A stretch of DNA of 64,000 nt, from contig NZ_JAINVV010000003.1 of NCBI RefSeq assembly GCF_019880585.1, positions 372,001 to 436,000 on the forward strand, read 5' to 3'. A program made the position numbers and the translations under genes. The stretch is from Sphingomonas colocasiae (GTDB lineage: Bacteria; Pseudomonadota; Alphaproteobacteria; Sphingomonadales; Sphingomonadaceae). The notes beneath the pieces were generated by a model. It did not search any database. It worked only from the letters and a program-made list of their open reading frames with translations, and was not told the DNA's origin. The stretch's first letter is position 1, and the number at the start of each line of letters is the position of its first letter. Below, one piece after another: positions 43,993 to 51,931 of the stretch.

Positions 43993-44516
43993 GCCCCTGC
44001 CTTCTCGAAGCCGAAAAATTCGTAGCGCTCGACGCCGACAAGGCCCCCGTCATCATCGAGATACTGCATCTCGATCGTCCAGAAACGCCCCAGCCCGAGC
44101 CTGGTCTGCTTGGGACCACCCACCTGCCGCAGCACCTGCCTGGTGTGCAGGCGATCGCCGATCCGCACCGGCGCGTGGAAGCTGATGGTGTACGAGACGA
44201 CGATCGACGCCGGATAGCCGAGCAGATCCTTGAGATCGAAATGCGCCTGGAGGGCCTTGAGCGGCGCCCCCTGCCCCGGCTCCCACACATCGGGCCGTCC
44301 CCAGGCGGGCAGCATCGTCGCCGGGCAATAGGCATCGCCGAGCAGTTCGCGGGCCGCCTGATCGTCCCAATGGACCGGATTTCCGCTCTCGACCGCGGCG
44401 CACATCGCCCGCACATTCACCGGATTGGCGGCGATGCCCGGGCCGGCCGCATATTGCGGTACGCCGATCAGGCTGAGAACCCGATCGTCCAGAGCGGCCG
44501 CCATGCCGCCGCTCAT
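43989..44516 (-). CDS. MaoC-like/FAS1-type dehydratase, N-terminal subunit
   Basis: A 175-residue hot-dog protein of the FAS1-like dehydratase group: IGVPQYAAGPGIAANPVNVRAMCAAVESGNPVHWDDQAAR at the N-terminus, then FHAPVRIGDRLHTRQVLRQVGGPKQTRLG and FWTIEMQYLDDDGGLVGVERYEFFGF. It lacks the Asp-His catalytic pair of its neighbour and would bind the acyl-CoA substrate. Overlaps of four bases with both adjacent genes mark one operon from the P450 gene down to 43513. Confidence 0.82.
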   Translation of the reverse strand: MSGGMAAALDDRVLSLIGVPQYAAGPGIAANPVNVRAMCAAVESGNPVHWDDQAARELLGDAYCPATMLPAWGRPDVWEPGQGAPLKALQAHFDLKDLLGYPASIVVSYTISFHAPVRIGDRLHTRQVLRQVGGPKQTRLGLGRFWTIEMQYLDDDGGLVGVERYEFFGFEKAGA

Positions 44517-45613
44517 GCGAAAATGTGATCGGAGATACGCGCCTTCAGATCGTCGGCGGTTCCGTACATCAGTTCATGATGCTTGGCGCGCCGGTAGAAA
44601 AGCTGGGGATCGCCGTCGATCGAATAGCCGATGCCGCCATGGATCTGGACACTGACCGTCGCCAGCCGCCGCAACAGCGTGGCGGCCTGCAGCTTGGCCA
44701 TCTGGGCGAGATGGCGCCAGGGCATGTTCCCGTCCTTCGCCCAGGCCGCCTGATAGGCAAGATATCTGATCCCCTCCAGCTCGGTCGCACAGTCCGCCAA
44801 GGGATGCGACACCGCCTGGAAATTCGCGATCGGGCGCCCGAACTGCTTGCGCTGATTGGCATAGTCGACGGTCAGCGCGAGCAGCCGGTCCGCGGCGCCG
44901 ACCGCTTCCGCCGCGACCGCGATCAGCACGTCGCCGAACGCCTCGCTGCCCGGATCCGGCACTTCGGTCGCCGCGAAGATGGCGGCAGCACCGATCCGGA
45001 CATCGTCGAAGCGGACGGCGAACAATGGCTGCGACGCATGGTTGGATTGCGCGACGATCGAGATGCCCGGCGCATCCGCGGGCACCAGCGCCCATGCGTC
45101 ACCGTCCGGGCCAGCGCCATGGACAAGGAAGATATCGGCGACGCTGGCGAAGGGCACGAGCAATTTCTCGCCGTTGACGACGCCACGGACGGGATCGATC
45201 GCCGTTGCCGGCGCATCGCCGATCAGGTCGTTTTCCTGCCAGGCGGGGATCGCGACCACCTCTCCACGCGCCATGCCGGGCAGCCATTCCCGCTTTGCGG
45301 ATTCCGATCCGATCCTCGACAGCAGCGACGCGGAAAGCACGCAGCTCGACAGAAAGGGCGAGGACGCCAGCGCGCGGCCGAATTCCTCGAACACCAGGGC
45401 CAGATCGAGTGCGCCCATGCCGGCGCCGCCATGATCCGGGTCGATGCGCAGCGCGCAGATGCCGCCGGCGCCGAGTTCATCCCAGAAGGCGCGATCGAAC
45501 TTGTCGTCCTCGTGCTCCAGCCGGCGGACGGTCTGCGGATCGAACAGGCTCTCGCACATCCGCCGCACCGTGCCGCGCAGCATTTCCTGTTCTTCGGTGA
45601 GATCGAGATCCAT
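44513..45613 (-). CDS. Acyl-CoA dehydrogenase-like subunit (beta-type partner)
   Basis: A 366-residue acyl-CoA dehydrogenase fold. N-terminal DLDLTEEQEMLRGTVRRMCES and C-terminal NQRKQFGRPIANFQAVSHPLADCATELEGIRYLAYQAAW and VQIHGGIGYSIDGDPQLFYRRAKHHELMYG are conserved. The middle FAD-binding segment (EPxxGSD, NGxKxW) is degenerate (WQENDLIGDAPAT, VNGEKLLVPF). It is two bases downstream of a full partner (45616-46806), repeating the long/short arrangement at 29769-31903. Confidence 0.83.
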   Translation of the reverse strand: MDLDLTEEQEMLRGTVRRMCESLFDPQTVRRLEHEDDKFDRAFWDELGAGGICALRIDPDHGGAGMGALDLALVFEEFGRALASSPFLSSCVLSASLLSRIGSESAKREWLPGMARGEVVAIPAWQENDLIGDAPATAIDPVRGVVNGEKLLVPFASVADIFLVHGAGPDGDAWALVPADAPGISIVAQSNHASQPLFAVRFDDVRIGAAAIFAATEVPDPGSEAFGDVLIAVAAEAVGAADRLLALTVDYANQRKQFGRPIANFQAVSHPLADCATELEGIRYLAYQAAWAKDGNMPWRHLAQMAKLQAATLLRRLATVSVQIHGGIGYSIDGDPQLFYRRAKHHELMYGTADDLKARISDHIFA

Positions 45614-45615
45614 GA

Positions 45616-46806
45616 TTACGCTCCGACCAGCAGACCGAGCCCGCGCCGGGCGACGATGTTCTTCTGGATTTCCGACGAGCCGCCGCCGATGGTGTCGACA
45701 ACGGTCGCGCGGTCCGACATCTCCCAGCGTCCGTCAAAGGGGGCATGGGGCGCTCCCGATCGCAACAGGCCCAGCGGCCCCAGGCAATCGAGCGCATAAT
45801 TGGCGATGCTCCGGCCGAGCCGGGTGCTGTAGAGCTTGTACATCGCCGCCTCGACGGTCGGCACATCGCCCTTGATCGCGCGCGCGATCACGCGCCGTTG
45901 CAGCATGGTCGCGGTCTCGGTCTCGCAGGCCAGTTCGGCGACGCGCGCGCGGATGACGGGATCCGCCGCCAGCGGCGCCCCGCCCCGGCGCGCCAGCTTC
46001 AGCAGCTCGACGAGCGACTGGAATTTGAGCAGCAACGGCCCGACCGTGTAGAGCGCGAAGCGTTCGTAATCGAGCGCCTCGCACACATAGCGCCAGCCCG
46101 CATTCTCCTCCCCCACCAGATAATCGCCGGGCACGTCGACATTGTCGAAGAACACCTGATTGGTGCGATGATCGCCCATCGTCTTCACCTCCGTGACGGT
46201 GAGCCCGGGATGATCCATCGGCACCAGGAACACGCTGATGCCCTTGTGCTTGGGCGCCTCGGCATCGGTTCGCGCCGCCACCCAGTACCAGTCGGCGAAA
46301 TGCGCGGAGGTCGTCCACATCTTCTGGCCGTTGAGCACCCAGTTTTCGCCCTTGCGCTCCGCGCGCAGCCTGAGCGAGGCGAGATCGGACCCGGCGCCGG
46401 GTTCCGAATAGCCGAGCGCGAATTCGATATCGGCGGCCAGGATCTGCGGCAGGAACTCCCGCTTCAGCCGGTCCGATCCATGCGCGATGATCGTCTTGCC
46501 GATACAGCCCACGCCCTTGCCGATGATCGGCGCGCCCTGGCTCGAAAGCTCCTCGTTGAGCAGATAATCGTAGATGCCCGGCCGTTCGCGGCCGCCATAG
46601 TCGCGCGCCCAGGACATGCCGATATAGCCGGCCTGCGCCAGCCGCTTCATGAAGGCGCGCCGTTCGGGACCGTCGACCAGCCAGGAATCGGTCTCGCGGT
46701 GCGGCGCGAAGATGACGGCGGCGTCCGAACGTTGCCGCTCTTGCGCGAGATGGTCCTGGAAATCCTTCAGGAACCCCATCTCCTCGTCGGAAAAGGCGAA
46801 GTTCAT
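45616..46806 (-). CDS. Acyl-CoA dehydrogenase (alpha-type partner)
   Basis: A 396-residue acyl-CoA dehydrogenase with intact FAD and substrate motifs (FALGYSEPGAGSDLASLRLRAER, WVLNGQKMWTTSAHFADWY) and C-terminal DTIGGGSSEIQKNIVARRGLGL. It overlaps the upstream VOC gene by four bases. It probably forms a heterotetramer with the product of 44513-45613 and desaturates a steroid-derived CoA ester. Confidence 0.88.
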   Translation of the reverse strand: MNFAFSDEEMGFLKDFQDHLAQERQRSDAAVIFAPHRETDSWLVDGPERRAFMKRLAQAGYIGMSWARDYGGRERPGIYDYLLNEELSSQGAPIIGKGVGCIGKTIIAHGSDRLKREFLPQILAADIEFALGYSEPGAGSDLASLRLRAERKGENWVLNGQKMWTTSAHFADWYWVAARTDAEAPKHKGISVFLVPMDHPGLTVTEVKTMGDHRTNQVFFDNVDVPGDYLVGEENAGWRYVCEALDYERFALYTVGPLLLKFQSLVELLKLARRGGAPLAADPVIRARVAELACETETATMLQRRVIARAIKGDVPTVEAAMYKLYSTRLGRSIANYALDCLGPLGLLRSGAPHAPFDGRWEMSDRATVVDTIGGGSSEIQKNIVARRGLGLLVGA

Positions 46807-47213
46807 GCCGCGCTTTCCTCCATCAGTTCGATCGTATTGCCGTCGCCATCCTCGACCAGCGCGACGCGTACGCCCGGCCGCAAGGCCCTGACCGGCACCG
46901 GAACGGCGAAGCCCGCCGTCGCGATGCGATCGACCATCTCCGAGAGATTGGCGATGCGAAGCGCCAGATAACGGATGCCGACCACGGCCTGGAAACCGCC
47001 CTGCCCTGCCGGATCCGCTGCCGGCTCGACCGGCACGAGGACGCGGATGATGCTGTCCCCGGCCTGGAACCTCGTGATCGTGCCGACATTCGGAATTTCG
47101 ATGCTGCCCGCCACCGGAAAGCCCATCAGGTCGCGATAGAAGCGGGTCGGTCTATCGATGCCGTTCGACACCAGCCCGATCTCCACATGCTGCTGCGCGA
47201 GTTTCGCCGCCAT
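46803..47213 (-). CDS. VOC family (glyoxalase-fold) protein
   Basis: A 136-residue single vicinal-oxygen-chelate unit: HVEIGLVSNGIDRPTRFYRDLMGFPV at the N-terminus and VALVEDGDGNTIELME at the C-terminus, keeping a potential metal Glu and an N-terminal His. It lies between the extradiol dioxygenase and acyl-CoA dehydrogenase genes. Metal-dependent isomerase or epimerase activity (as in methylmalonyl-CoA epimerase) is possible, but no substrate can be named. Confidence 0.8.
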   Translation of the reverse strand: MAAKLAQQHVEIGLVSNGIDRPTRFYRDLMGFPVAGSIEIPNVGTITRFQAGDSIIRVLVPVEPAADPAGQGGFQAVVGIRYLALRIANLSEMVDRIATAGFAVPVPVRALRPGVRVALVEDGDGNTIELMEESAA

Positions 47214-47223
47214 GATCCGTCCC

Positions 47224-48195
47224 CTATCCTCTCGGCGCCGACGCGAGATTCTTCTCGATCGTTTCCGGATCGAGGCCGCGATGCCCCCAGATATCGCCCT
47301 CGACGAACTCGTTCGCGCTCCAGCCCGCGTCGATCATCCGTCCGCCGAACCCGATCTCGACCTCGAAGCCGAAGGGAGAACGCATGTAGAAGGAGAGCAT
47401 ATTGTCGTTGACGTGGCGGCCGAGCGTGGACGTCACCTGGATGCCGGCATCGTTCACACGCTCCAGGCACTGGAGCACCATGTCGACCTCGGTCACCTCC
47501 AGCATCATGTGGTGGATGCCGACGACATTGCCGACCTTGAGCAACCCGATCGAGTGATGCCGGGCGTTGCAGCCATAGAAATTGGCGGAATTGCCGCCGC
47601 CGAAACGGATATAGTCGACCAGGTCGAAACCCAGGATCCGGGTGTAGAAATCCTGCGCCGCCTCCAGCTTGCCCGACGTGATCAGGTTGATGTGCCCGAG
47701 CCCGAGCGGCCCGGCCAGGAAGTCCATGCCCAGCGGCGACTTGAACTTGCGGTCGATCGTGGGGCCGAAGAACAGTTCGATCGCATTGCCGCACGGATCC
47801 TGGACATAAGCGATCCCGGTCACCGCCCGCCGGCGCGCCTGTTCCGCCGATCCCAGTTCGGCCGGGAAACCGGCTTCGCCGAGGATGCGGACATGCGCCT
47901 CCAGATCGGCCTGATCCTCGACCTCCAGCCCGATATATTTGATGCCGCGATTGGTCGCGTCCGGATGCACGGCGATCCGCCATTGCCACTCGTCCATCTT
48001 CAGATAGACGCTGCCGTCCTCCGCCACGCCGCTGCCGGCGCTTTTAGGGCCGGATCCCGGCATCGCGGGTATGCCCCAATCCTCACCCGCACAGGCACGC
48101 GCCGGCATCAGGCCGAGGATATTGGTGGCATAGTCCAGCCAGACCGCGGGATCGGGCGCGCCGAACCCGACATAGCCAAGGCTTCGTATCGACAT
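47224..48195 (-). CDS. Extradiol dioxygenase, candidate 4-hydroxyestrone 4,5-dioxygenase
   Basis: A 323-residue two-domain type I extradiol dioxygenase. Ligands appear as His168 (GLGHINL), His228/229 (GIHHMML) and Glu280 (FEVEIG); the acid-base His is in RHHSIGLL (213/214) and Tyr270 in SFYMRSP. It is 15 nt downstream of the P450 gene. In sphingomonads that degrade oestrogen, exactly this pair (EdcA-EdcB/OecB-OecC) hydroxylates estrone at C4 and cuts the aromatic A ring. The protein is clearly distinct from the HsaC-like copy at 25577. Ring-cleavage activity is secure by motif; the substrate is inferred from the neighbours. Confidence 0.87.
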   Translation of the reverse strand: MSIRSLGYVGFGAPDPAVWLDYATNILGLMPARACAGEDWGIPAMPGSGPKSAGSGVAEDGSVYLKMDEWQWRIAVHPDATNRGIKYIGLEVEDQADLEAHVRILGEAGFPAELGSAEQARRRAVTGIAYVQDPCGNAIELFFGPTIDRKFKSPLGMDFLAGPLGLGHINLITSGKLEAAQDFYTRILGFDLVDYIRFGGGNSANFYGCNARHHSIGLLKVGNVVGIHHMMLEVTEVDMVLQCLERVNDAGIQVTSTLGRHVNDNMLSFYMRSPFGFEVEIGFGGRMIDAGWSANEFVEGDIWGHRGLDPETIEKNLASAPRG

Positions 48196-48210
48196 AGATT
48201 GCTCCTGATT

Positions 48211-49395
48211 TTAGGCACCGAGTTCCACCGGCACATGATCGAAGCCGGACAGGAACTCGCCATAGGCGCGCGTGCAGTTCGCGCTGTCGACGCGGTAGCG
48301 CCCGGATATCCTGAAGAATTCGTCCAGCGCGATCGTGCCCGCCATGGTGGCGAGATGCATGCCCAGGCATTTATGCCCGCCGATCCCGTAGGTCAGGTCG
48401 CGCGGGCAGGATCGGAAGATGTCGAATTCGCCGGCCCGCTCGAACTCGGCCTCGTCGCGATTGCCCGACGCATAGACCATCAGGATATTCTGGCCCGCCC
48501 TGATGGTTTCGCCACCGACCGGGATATCGCGGATCGCGCGCCGGCATAATATGTTGGTGGGCTGGTCGTACCGCGCGGCTTCGAAAAAGGCGCGCGGCGT
48601 CAGCGATCGATCACCCAGAACCGCTTGCTGCTGATCGGGGTGCTGCGCCAGATAATAGACCGCGCCCGCGCAGACATTGGGCGTGGTGCCCGATCCCACG
48701 GTCAGGAATATGACCAGCAGGCTGACGATATCCTGGTTCTCCAGCCGGCGGCCATCGACCTCCGCCTCCAGATATTTCCGGATATGCCCGCCCGCCCGTT
48801 CGGGATTGCGCCGCAGCCCTTCGACATAGGCGTGGAGCTGGCCGAAAAGCGCCATCGCGGCGGCATGGTTGCGCGGCGAGGATGTCCCCACCTGCCCGGT
48901 CTCGCGATGCATGGTCTCGTCGATCAACCGGCGCCATTCGATGGATTCGTCGCGACCGAGGCCGAGATTATGGCCGGCGTTGATCGCGAACAGCCGGTTC
49001 ACATAATCGGTATAGAAATCGAACCGGCCGCGTTCGACCAACGGCGCCAGCAACTCGCGCGCCAGCGCTTCGATGCGCGGACGATCGCTCTCGACATTGG
49101 ATTTCGTGTAGTCGGCATGGACGATCCGCCGCCATTTGCGGTGTTCGCTCAGGTCCATGCTCGGAAAGGCATGGGGAACGGGTTCGTTCAGCAGCACATT
49201 GGTGAGCGGCTGACCGGCGGTGAAGGTCATGTCCGCTTCATGCTCGACGCTGACTTTCCAGATGTCGTCGAAATGGACGAGCGCCCACGCATTGTATTTC
49301 TCGATGAAATACGGCCCGCTCTTCTTGCGGAGTTCGAGATATTGGGCATGCGGGTCGCGCATCGCCGCATCCGAAAAAGGATCATAGTCCAGCAA
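48211..49395 (-). CDS. Cytochrome P450, candidate estrone 4-hydroxylase
   Basis: A 394-residue bacterial class I P450. The haem loop is YGIGGHKCLG with the thiolate Cys at about residue 343; the ExxR pair is FEAARYDQPTN. The I-helix region reads FLTVGSGTTPNV, so the usual acid before the Thr pair is Gly here. No membrane anchor is present, so electrons come from a ferredoxin, probably the one at 51557-51877. It heads a seven-gene operon (P450, extradiol dioxygenase, VOC, two acyl-CoA dehydrogenase subunits, two MaoC subunits). A shared-pattern promoter precedes it. Confidence 0.88.
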   Translation of the reverse strand: MLDYDPFSDAAMRDPHAQYLELRKKSGPYFIEKYNAWALVHFDDIWKVSVEHEADMTFTAGQPLTNVLLNEPVPHAFPSMDLSEHRKWRRIVHADYTKSNVESDRPRIEALARELLAPLVERGRFDFYTDYVNRLFAINAGHNLGLGRDESIEWRRLIDETMHRETGQVGTSSPRNHAAAMALFGQLHAYVEGLRRNPERAGGHIRKYLEAEVDGRRLENQDIVSLLVIFLTVGSGTTPNVCAGAVYYLAQHPDQQQAVLGDRSLTPRAFFEAARYDQPTNILCRRAIRDIPVGGETIRAGQNILMVYASGNRDEAEFERAGEFDIFRSCPRDLTYGIGGHKCLGMHLATMAGTIALDEFFRISGRYRVDSANCTRAYGEFLSGFDHVPVELGA

Positions 49396-49440
49396 CGCGC
49401 GCCACTCCCGGATATTCTGTGTCTTCTCAGCTTTCCTCCA

Positions 49441-49473
49441 GCTTATTGAGAGAGGGTGTTCAGAAGAAACTCG
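49441..49473 (-). promoter_or_regulatory. Shared-pattern promoter, P450 operon
   Basis: On the minus strand CGAGTT-TCTTC-TGAA, then AATAAG with TA at positions 29-30. The P450 start follows 46 nt after the element. Confidence 0.5.
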
Positions 49474-49510
49474 CGTTACAGCACCCTGAAAGACGCCGGC
49501 CCGCCGAAAG

Positions 49511-49543
49511 CGAGTTCAACCTAAGATGCCCGCCGCCCTAGTT
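49511..49543 (+). promoter_or_regulatory. Shared-pattern promoter, enoyl-CoA hydratase
   Basis: CGAGTT-CAACC-TAAG at 49511-49525, then CCTAGTTT with TAG at 49539-49541. It is back to back with the P450 promoter, 38 nt away. Confidence 0.5.
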
Positions 49544-49571
49544 TCGGCACCGAACGGGAGAGGAGCCGGCA

Positions 49572-50357
49572 ATGCGGGACGATGAAGCGGATATGGCGGG
49601 ATCGGACGATCTCCTGGCAGATATCCGCGACCATGTGATGACGATCAGGTTCAACCGGCCGACCAAGCGCAACGCCATCACCTATGCGATGTACGAACGG
49701 ATCATCGACCTGATCGGTCGCGCCGAGCGCGACGACACCGTGCGCTGCCTGTTGTTCGCCGGATCGGGACCGATCTTCACCGCAGGCCATGACGTCAGCG
49801 GTTTCGCGCAGGGCCTTGCCCTCGCCTATGACGAGAAGCCTTCCTATATCTTCATGAAGAGACTGGCCGATTTCTCCAAACCGGTTGCCGCCGCGCTCAA
49901 TGGCGATGCCGTCGGCATCGGCGCGACGATGCTATTCCACTGCGATTTCGTCTATGCCGTGCCCGATTGCCGGCTGGTCTTTCCCTTCGCCGACATGGGC
50001 CTGATCCCCGAATTCGCGTCCAGCGCCTATCTGCCCCAGCTTGTCGGCCAGCGCCGGGCGATGGCGCTGCTGCTCAAGGACCGTGGCTGTTCCGCGGAGG
50101 AGGGGATCGCCCTGGGCATCGTCAACGAGACCGTCGCCGCCGAAAACCTCGCCGCCCATGTCGCCAACCGGCTGGCGGGCATCACCGCGCTTTCACCCGA
50201 TGCCGTGGCCGAGACCAAGCGTCTGTTGAAGGCCGGCACGCGCGAGGCCATCGGGATCGCAATCGCCGAAGAAGCACGGAGCTTTCACGACCTGCTGCAC
50301 TCGCCCTTTGTCCGCGACCGGCTTGCCGCCATCCGGCAGAGGATTTCCGCCGGCTGA
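49572..50357 (+). CDS. Enoyl-CoA hydratase/isomerase family protein
   Basis: A 261-residue crotonase-fold enzyme. Oxyanion-hole motifs are LLFAGSGPIFTAGHDVSGF and NGDAVGIGATMLFHCDFVYA, and LIPEFASSAYLPQLVGQRRA keeps one Glu at the isomerase/hydratase position. The first catalytic Glu position is replaced (GIGAT). AGGAGCCGGC precedes the ATG. Likely role: double-bond shift or hydration during beta-oxidation of ring fragments. It is divergent from the P450 operon. Confidence 0.87.
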   Translation: MRDDEADMAGSDDLLADIRDHVMTIRFNRPTKRNAITYAMYERIIDLIGRAERDDTVRCLLFAGSGPIFTAGHDVSGFAQGLALAYDEKPSYIFMKRLADFSKPVAAALNGDAVGIGATMLFHCDFVYAVPDCRLVFPFADMGLIPEFASSAYLPQLVGQRRAMALLLKDRGCSAEEGIALGIVNETVAAENLAAHVANRLAGITALSPDAVAETKRLLKAGTREAIGIAIAEEARSFHDLLHSPFVRDRLAAIRQRISAG

Positions 50358-50365
50358 CCATGGTT

Positions 50366-51079
50366 TCACTTTGTCAGGTAATTGACCGCCATCCGCGTGA
50401 TCTCGTCGAGGAACTGGTCCTCTGTGAGATTTGTCGGGTTGTCCGTAATGAAATATTGCATGTTGTGGATCGTCGCCCGCTCGATCAGCAGCAGCGCGGT
50501 GCGCAGATCGGTGACCCTGATCTCGGCATGATGCTGTTCGAGAAATGCCAGGTTGGTGGAATGGGTATAGGTCTCCACCGCCAGGCTCTTGGTATATTGC
50601 CGCAGTTCGGGAACATCGTCCAATATGCGGAACAGGATGAAGTGATTTTCCCGATAGATCTCCAGCAGCAGCCCCATGATCCTGCGCAGCGCCGGTTCGA
50701 GCGGTTCGTCCATCAGGTTGCGCAGATTTTCCCGGACGCGCGCCGCTGCCCGTGACACCGTCTCTTCGACCAGCGCCCGGACGATCGCCTGCTTGTTGGG
50801 AAAATATTGATAGAGCGATCCGACGCTGACGCCCGCGACCTCCGCGATCCGGTTGGTCGTGGCGTTCTTGAAGCCTTCGCGGACGATGATCTGTTCGGCG
50901 GCCTGGAGCAGCGCTTCGGCGGTGATCACCGCGCGCTGCTGCTTCGGGCTCTTGCGGCGATCGATATCCGATACCTCCGCCGTGCGCGCATCGCCCTTCG
51001 GCGCAGCGCCCGGGGGGGTGGGGATACGAGATGTCATGGGCGACCCGCTTTTCTGAATTCTCTCCGCGAGACGCGCCAT
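50366..51079 (-). CDS. TetR family transcriptional regulator
   Basis: A 237-residue TetR protein with a long basic N-terminal extension (about 45 residues) before the HTH: ALLQAAEQIIVREGFKNATTNRIAEVAGVSVGSLYQYFPNKQAIVRALV. The ATG at 51079 has AAGAGG upstream; an internal ATG at 51034 would remove 15 residues. The C-terminal ligand domain is helical (IMGLLLEIYRENHFILFRILDDVPEL). It lies centrally in the island, divergent from a gene with the shared promoter pattern, and is a candidate master regulator. The LysR and AsnC proteins are competing candidates. Confidence 0.9.
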   Translation of the reverse strand: MARLAERIQKSGSPMTSRIPTPPGAAPKGDARTAEVSDIDRRKSPKQQRAVITAEALLQAAEQIIVREGFKNATTNRIAEVAGVSVGSLYQYFPNKQAIVRALVEETVSRAAARVRENLRNLMDEPLEPALRRIMGLLLEIYRENHFILFRILDDVPELRQYTKSLAVETYTHSTNLAFLEQHHAEIRVTDLRTALLLIERATIHNMQYFITDNPTNLTEDQFLDEITRMAVNYLTK

Positions 51080-51135
51080 ATCGCCAAACCTCTTCCCCTG
51101 TCGACAGCCGCGCGCCGGACGGCGACGGCGATATA

Positions 51136-51168
51136 CGAGTTCATCCTGAACCCCCGCTTCGATAGGCT
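51136..51168 (+). promoter_or_regulatory. Shared-pattern promoter, DUF1330 gene
   Basis: CGAGTT-CATCC-TGAA at 51136-51150, then GATAGG with TAG at 51163-51165. It lies in the 112-nt space between the TetR gene and the DUF1330 gene. Confidence 0.5.
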
Positions 51169-51191
51169 GGCCGGGAAAGCGAAGGTGTCTG

Positions 51192-51497
51192 ATGCCGGCC
51201 TATATTTTCGGAAAACTGACTGTCGATCACTGGGACTGGTACCGGGAATACCGGTCGGTAACCGAGCCCCTCGTCGCGCGTCATGGCGGCCGCTACCTCG
51301 TCAAGGGCGGCGACAGCGAAAGGCTGGAGGGGAAGGAGCCACTGGGCCATGCACTGGTGCTGATCGAGTTCCCGGATCGCCAGGCGGCCGAGAACTGGTA
51401 TCGCGACCCCGATTATGCCCGGATGATCGCGCTGCGCCAGGGCAGCGGCGTGGCGACCGAGCTGGCGCTGATCGAAGGCTGCGCCCCGCCGGGCTGA
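51192..51497 (+). CDS. DUF1330 family protein
   Basis: A 101-residue dimeric alpha-beta-barrel protein: MPAYIFGKLTVDHWDWYREYRSVTEPLVARHGGRYLVKGG and the C-terminal ALVLIEFPDRQAAENWYRDPDYARMIALRQG are the DUF1330 signature. GAAGG lies upstream of the ATG. Members often accompany catabolic clusters; no reaction is established. A shared-pattern promoter precedes it. Confidence 0.88.
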   Translation: MPAYIFGKLTVDHWDWYREYRSVTEPLVARHGGRYLVKGGDSERLEGKEPLGHALVLIEFPDRQAAENWYRDPDYARMIALRQGSGVATELALIEGCAPPG

Positions 51498-51556
51498 TCG
51501 CCGCCGCGCCTGCTCCGTCACCGGCGCCGTCGTCCGCCCCATCACCCGCATGCCAT

Positions 51557-51877
51557 TCAGCCCTGCCGGATCGGCAGCCGGACGACCAGATCGTCCAGCG
51601 CCTCGCTCATGATGATCTGGCAGGAAAGCCGCGAATTCTCTTCCGGTTCCGAGACGAATTCGAGCATCGCCTGCTCCATGTCGTCGGCCGCGCCCGCCCG
51701 CGTCGTCCAGGCCGCATCGACATAGACATGGCATGTCGCGCACGCGCAGGCGCCGCCGCAATCGGCATCGATGCCCGGCACCATATTGTTGACCGCCGCC
51801 TTCATCACCGAAATGCCGGCTTCGGCCTCGACGACATGTTCGGCGCCATCATGGCCGATAAAAGTGATCTTCGGCAT
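51557..51877 (-). CDS. [2Fe-2S] ferredoxin, adrenodoxin/putidaredoxin type
   Basis: A 106-residue ferredoxin. Cluster ligands are in [17 protein letters not shown] (C-x5-C-x2-C) and the later Cys in SRLSCQI. The fold order [28 protein letters not shown] is that of P450-serving ferredoxins. It follows the acyl-CoA dehydrogenase gene by 54 nt and is likely the electron donor for the P450 at 48211. It could also serve the Rieske oxygenase at 55866. No ferredoxin reductase gene is present in the window. Confidence 0.92.
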   Translation of the reverse strand: MPKITFIGHDGAEHVVEAEAGISVMKAAVNNMVPGIDADCGGACACATCHVYVDAAWTTRAGAADDMEQAMLEFVSEPEENSRLSCQIIMSEALDDLVVRLPIRQG

Positions 51878-51931
51878 CTCTCCGCCCGTCTCCGTTCACG
51901 TTGCGCCACTGCACGCGCCTTTCGGCGCGCG

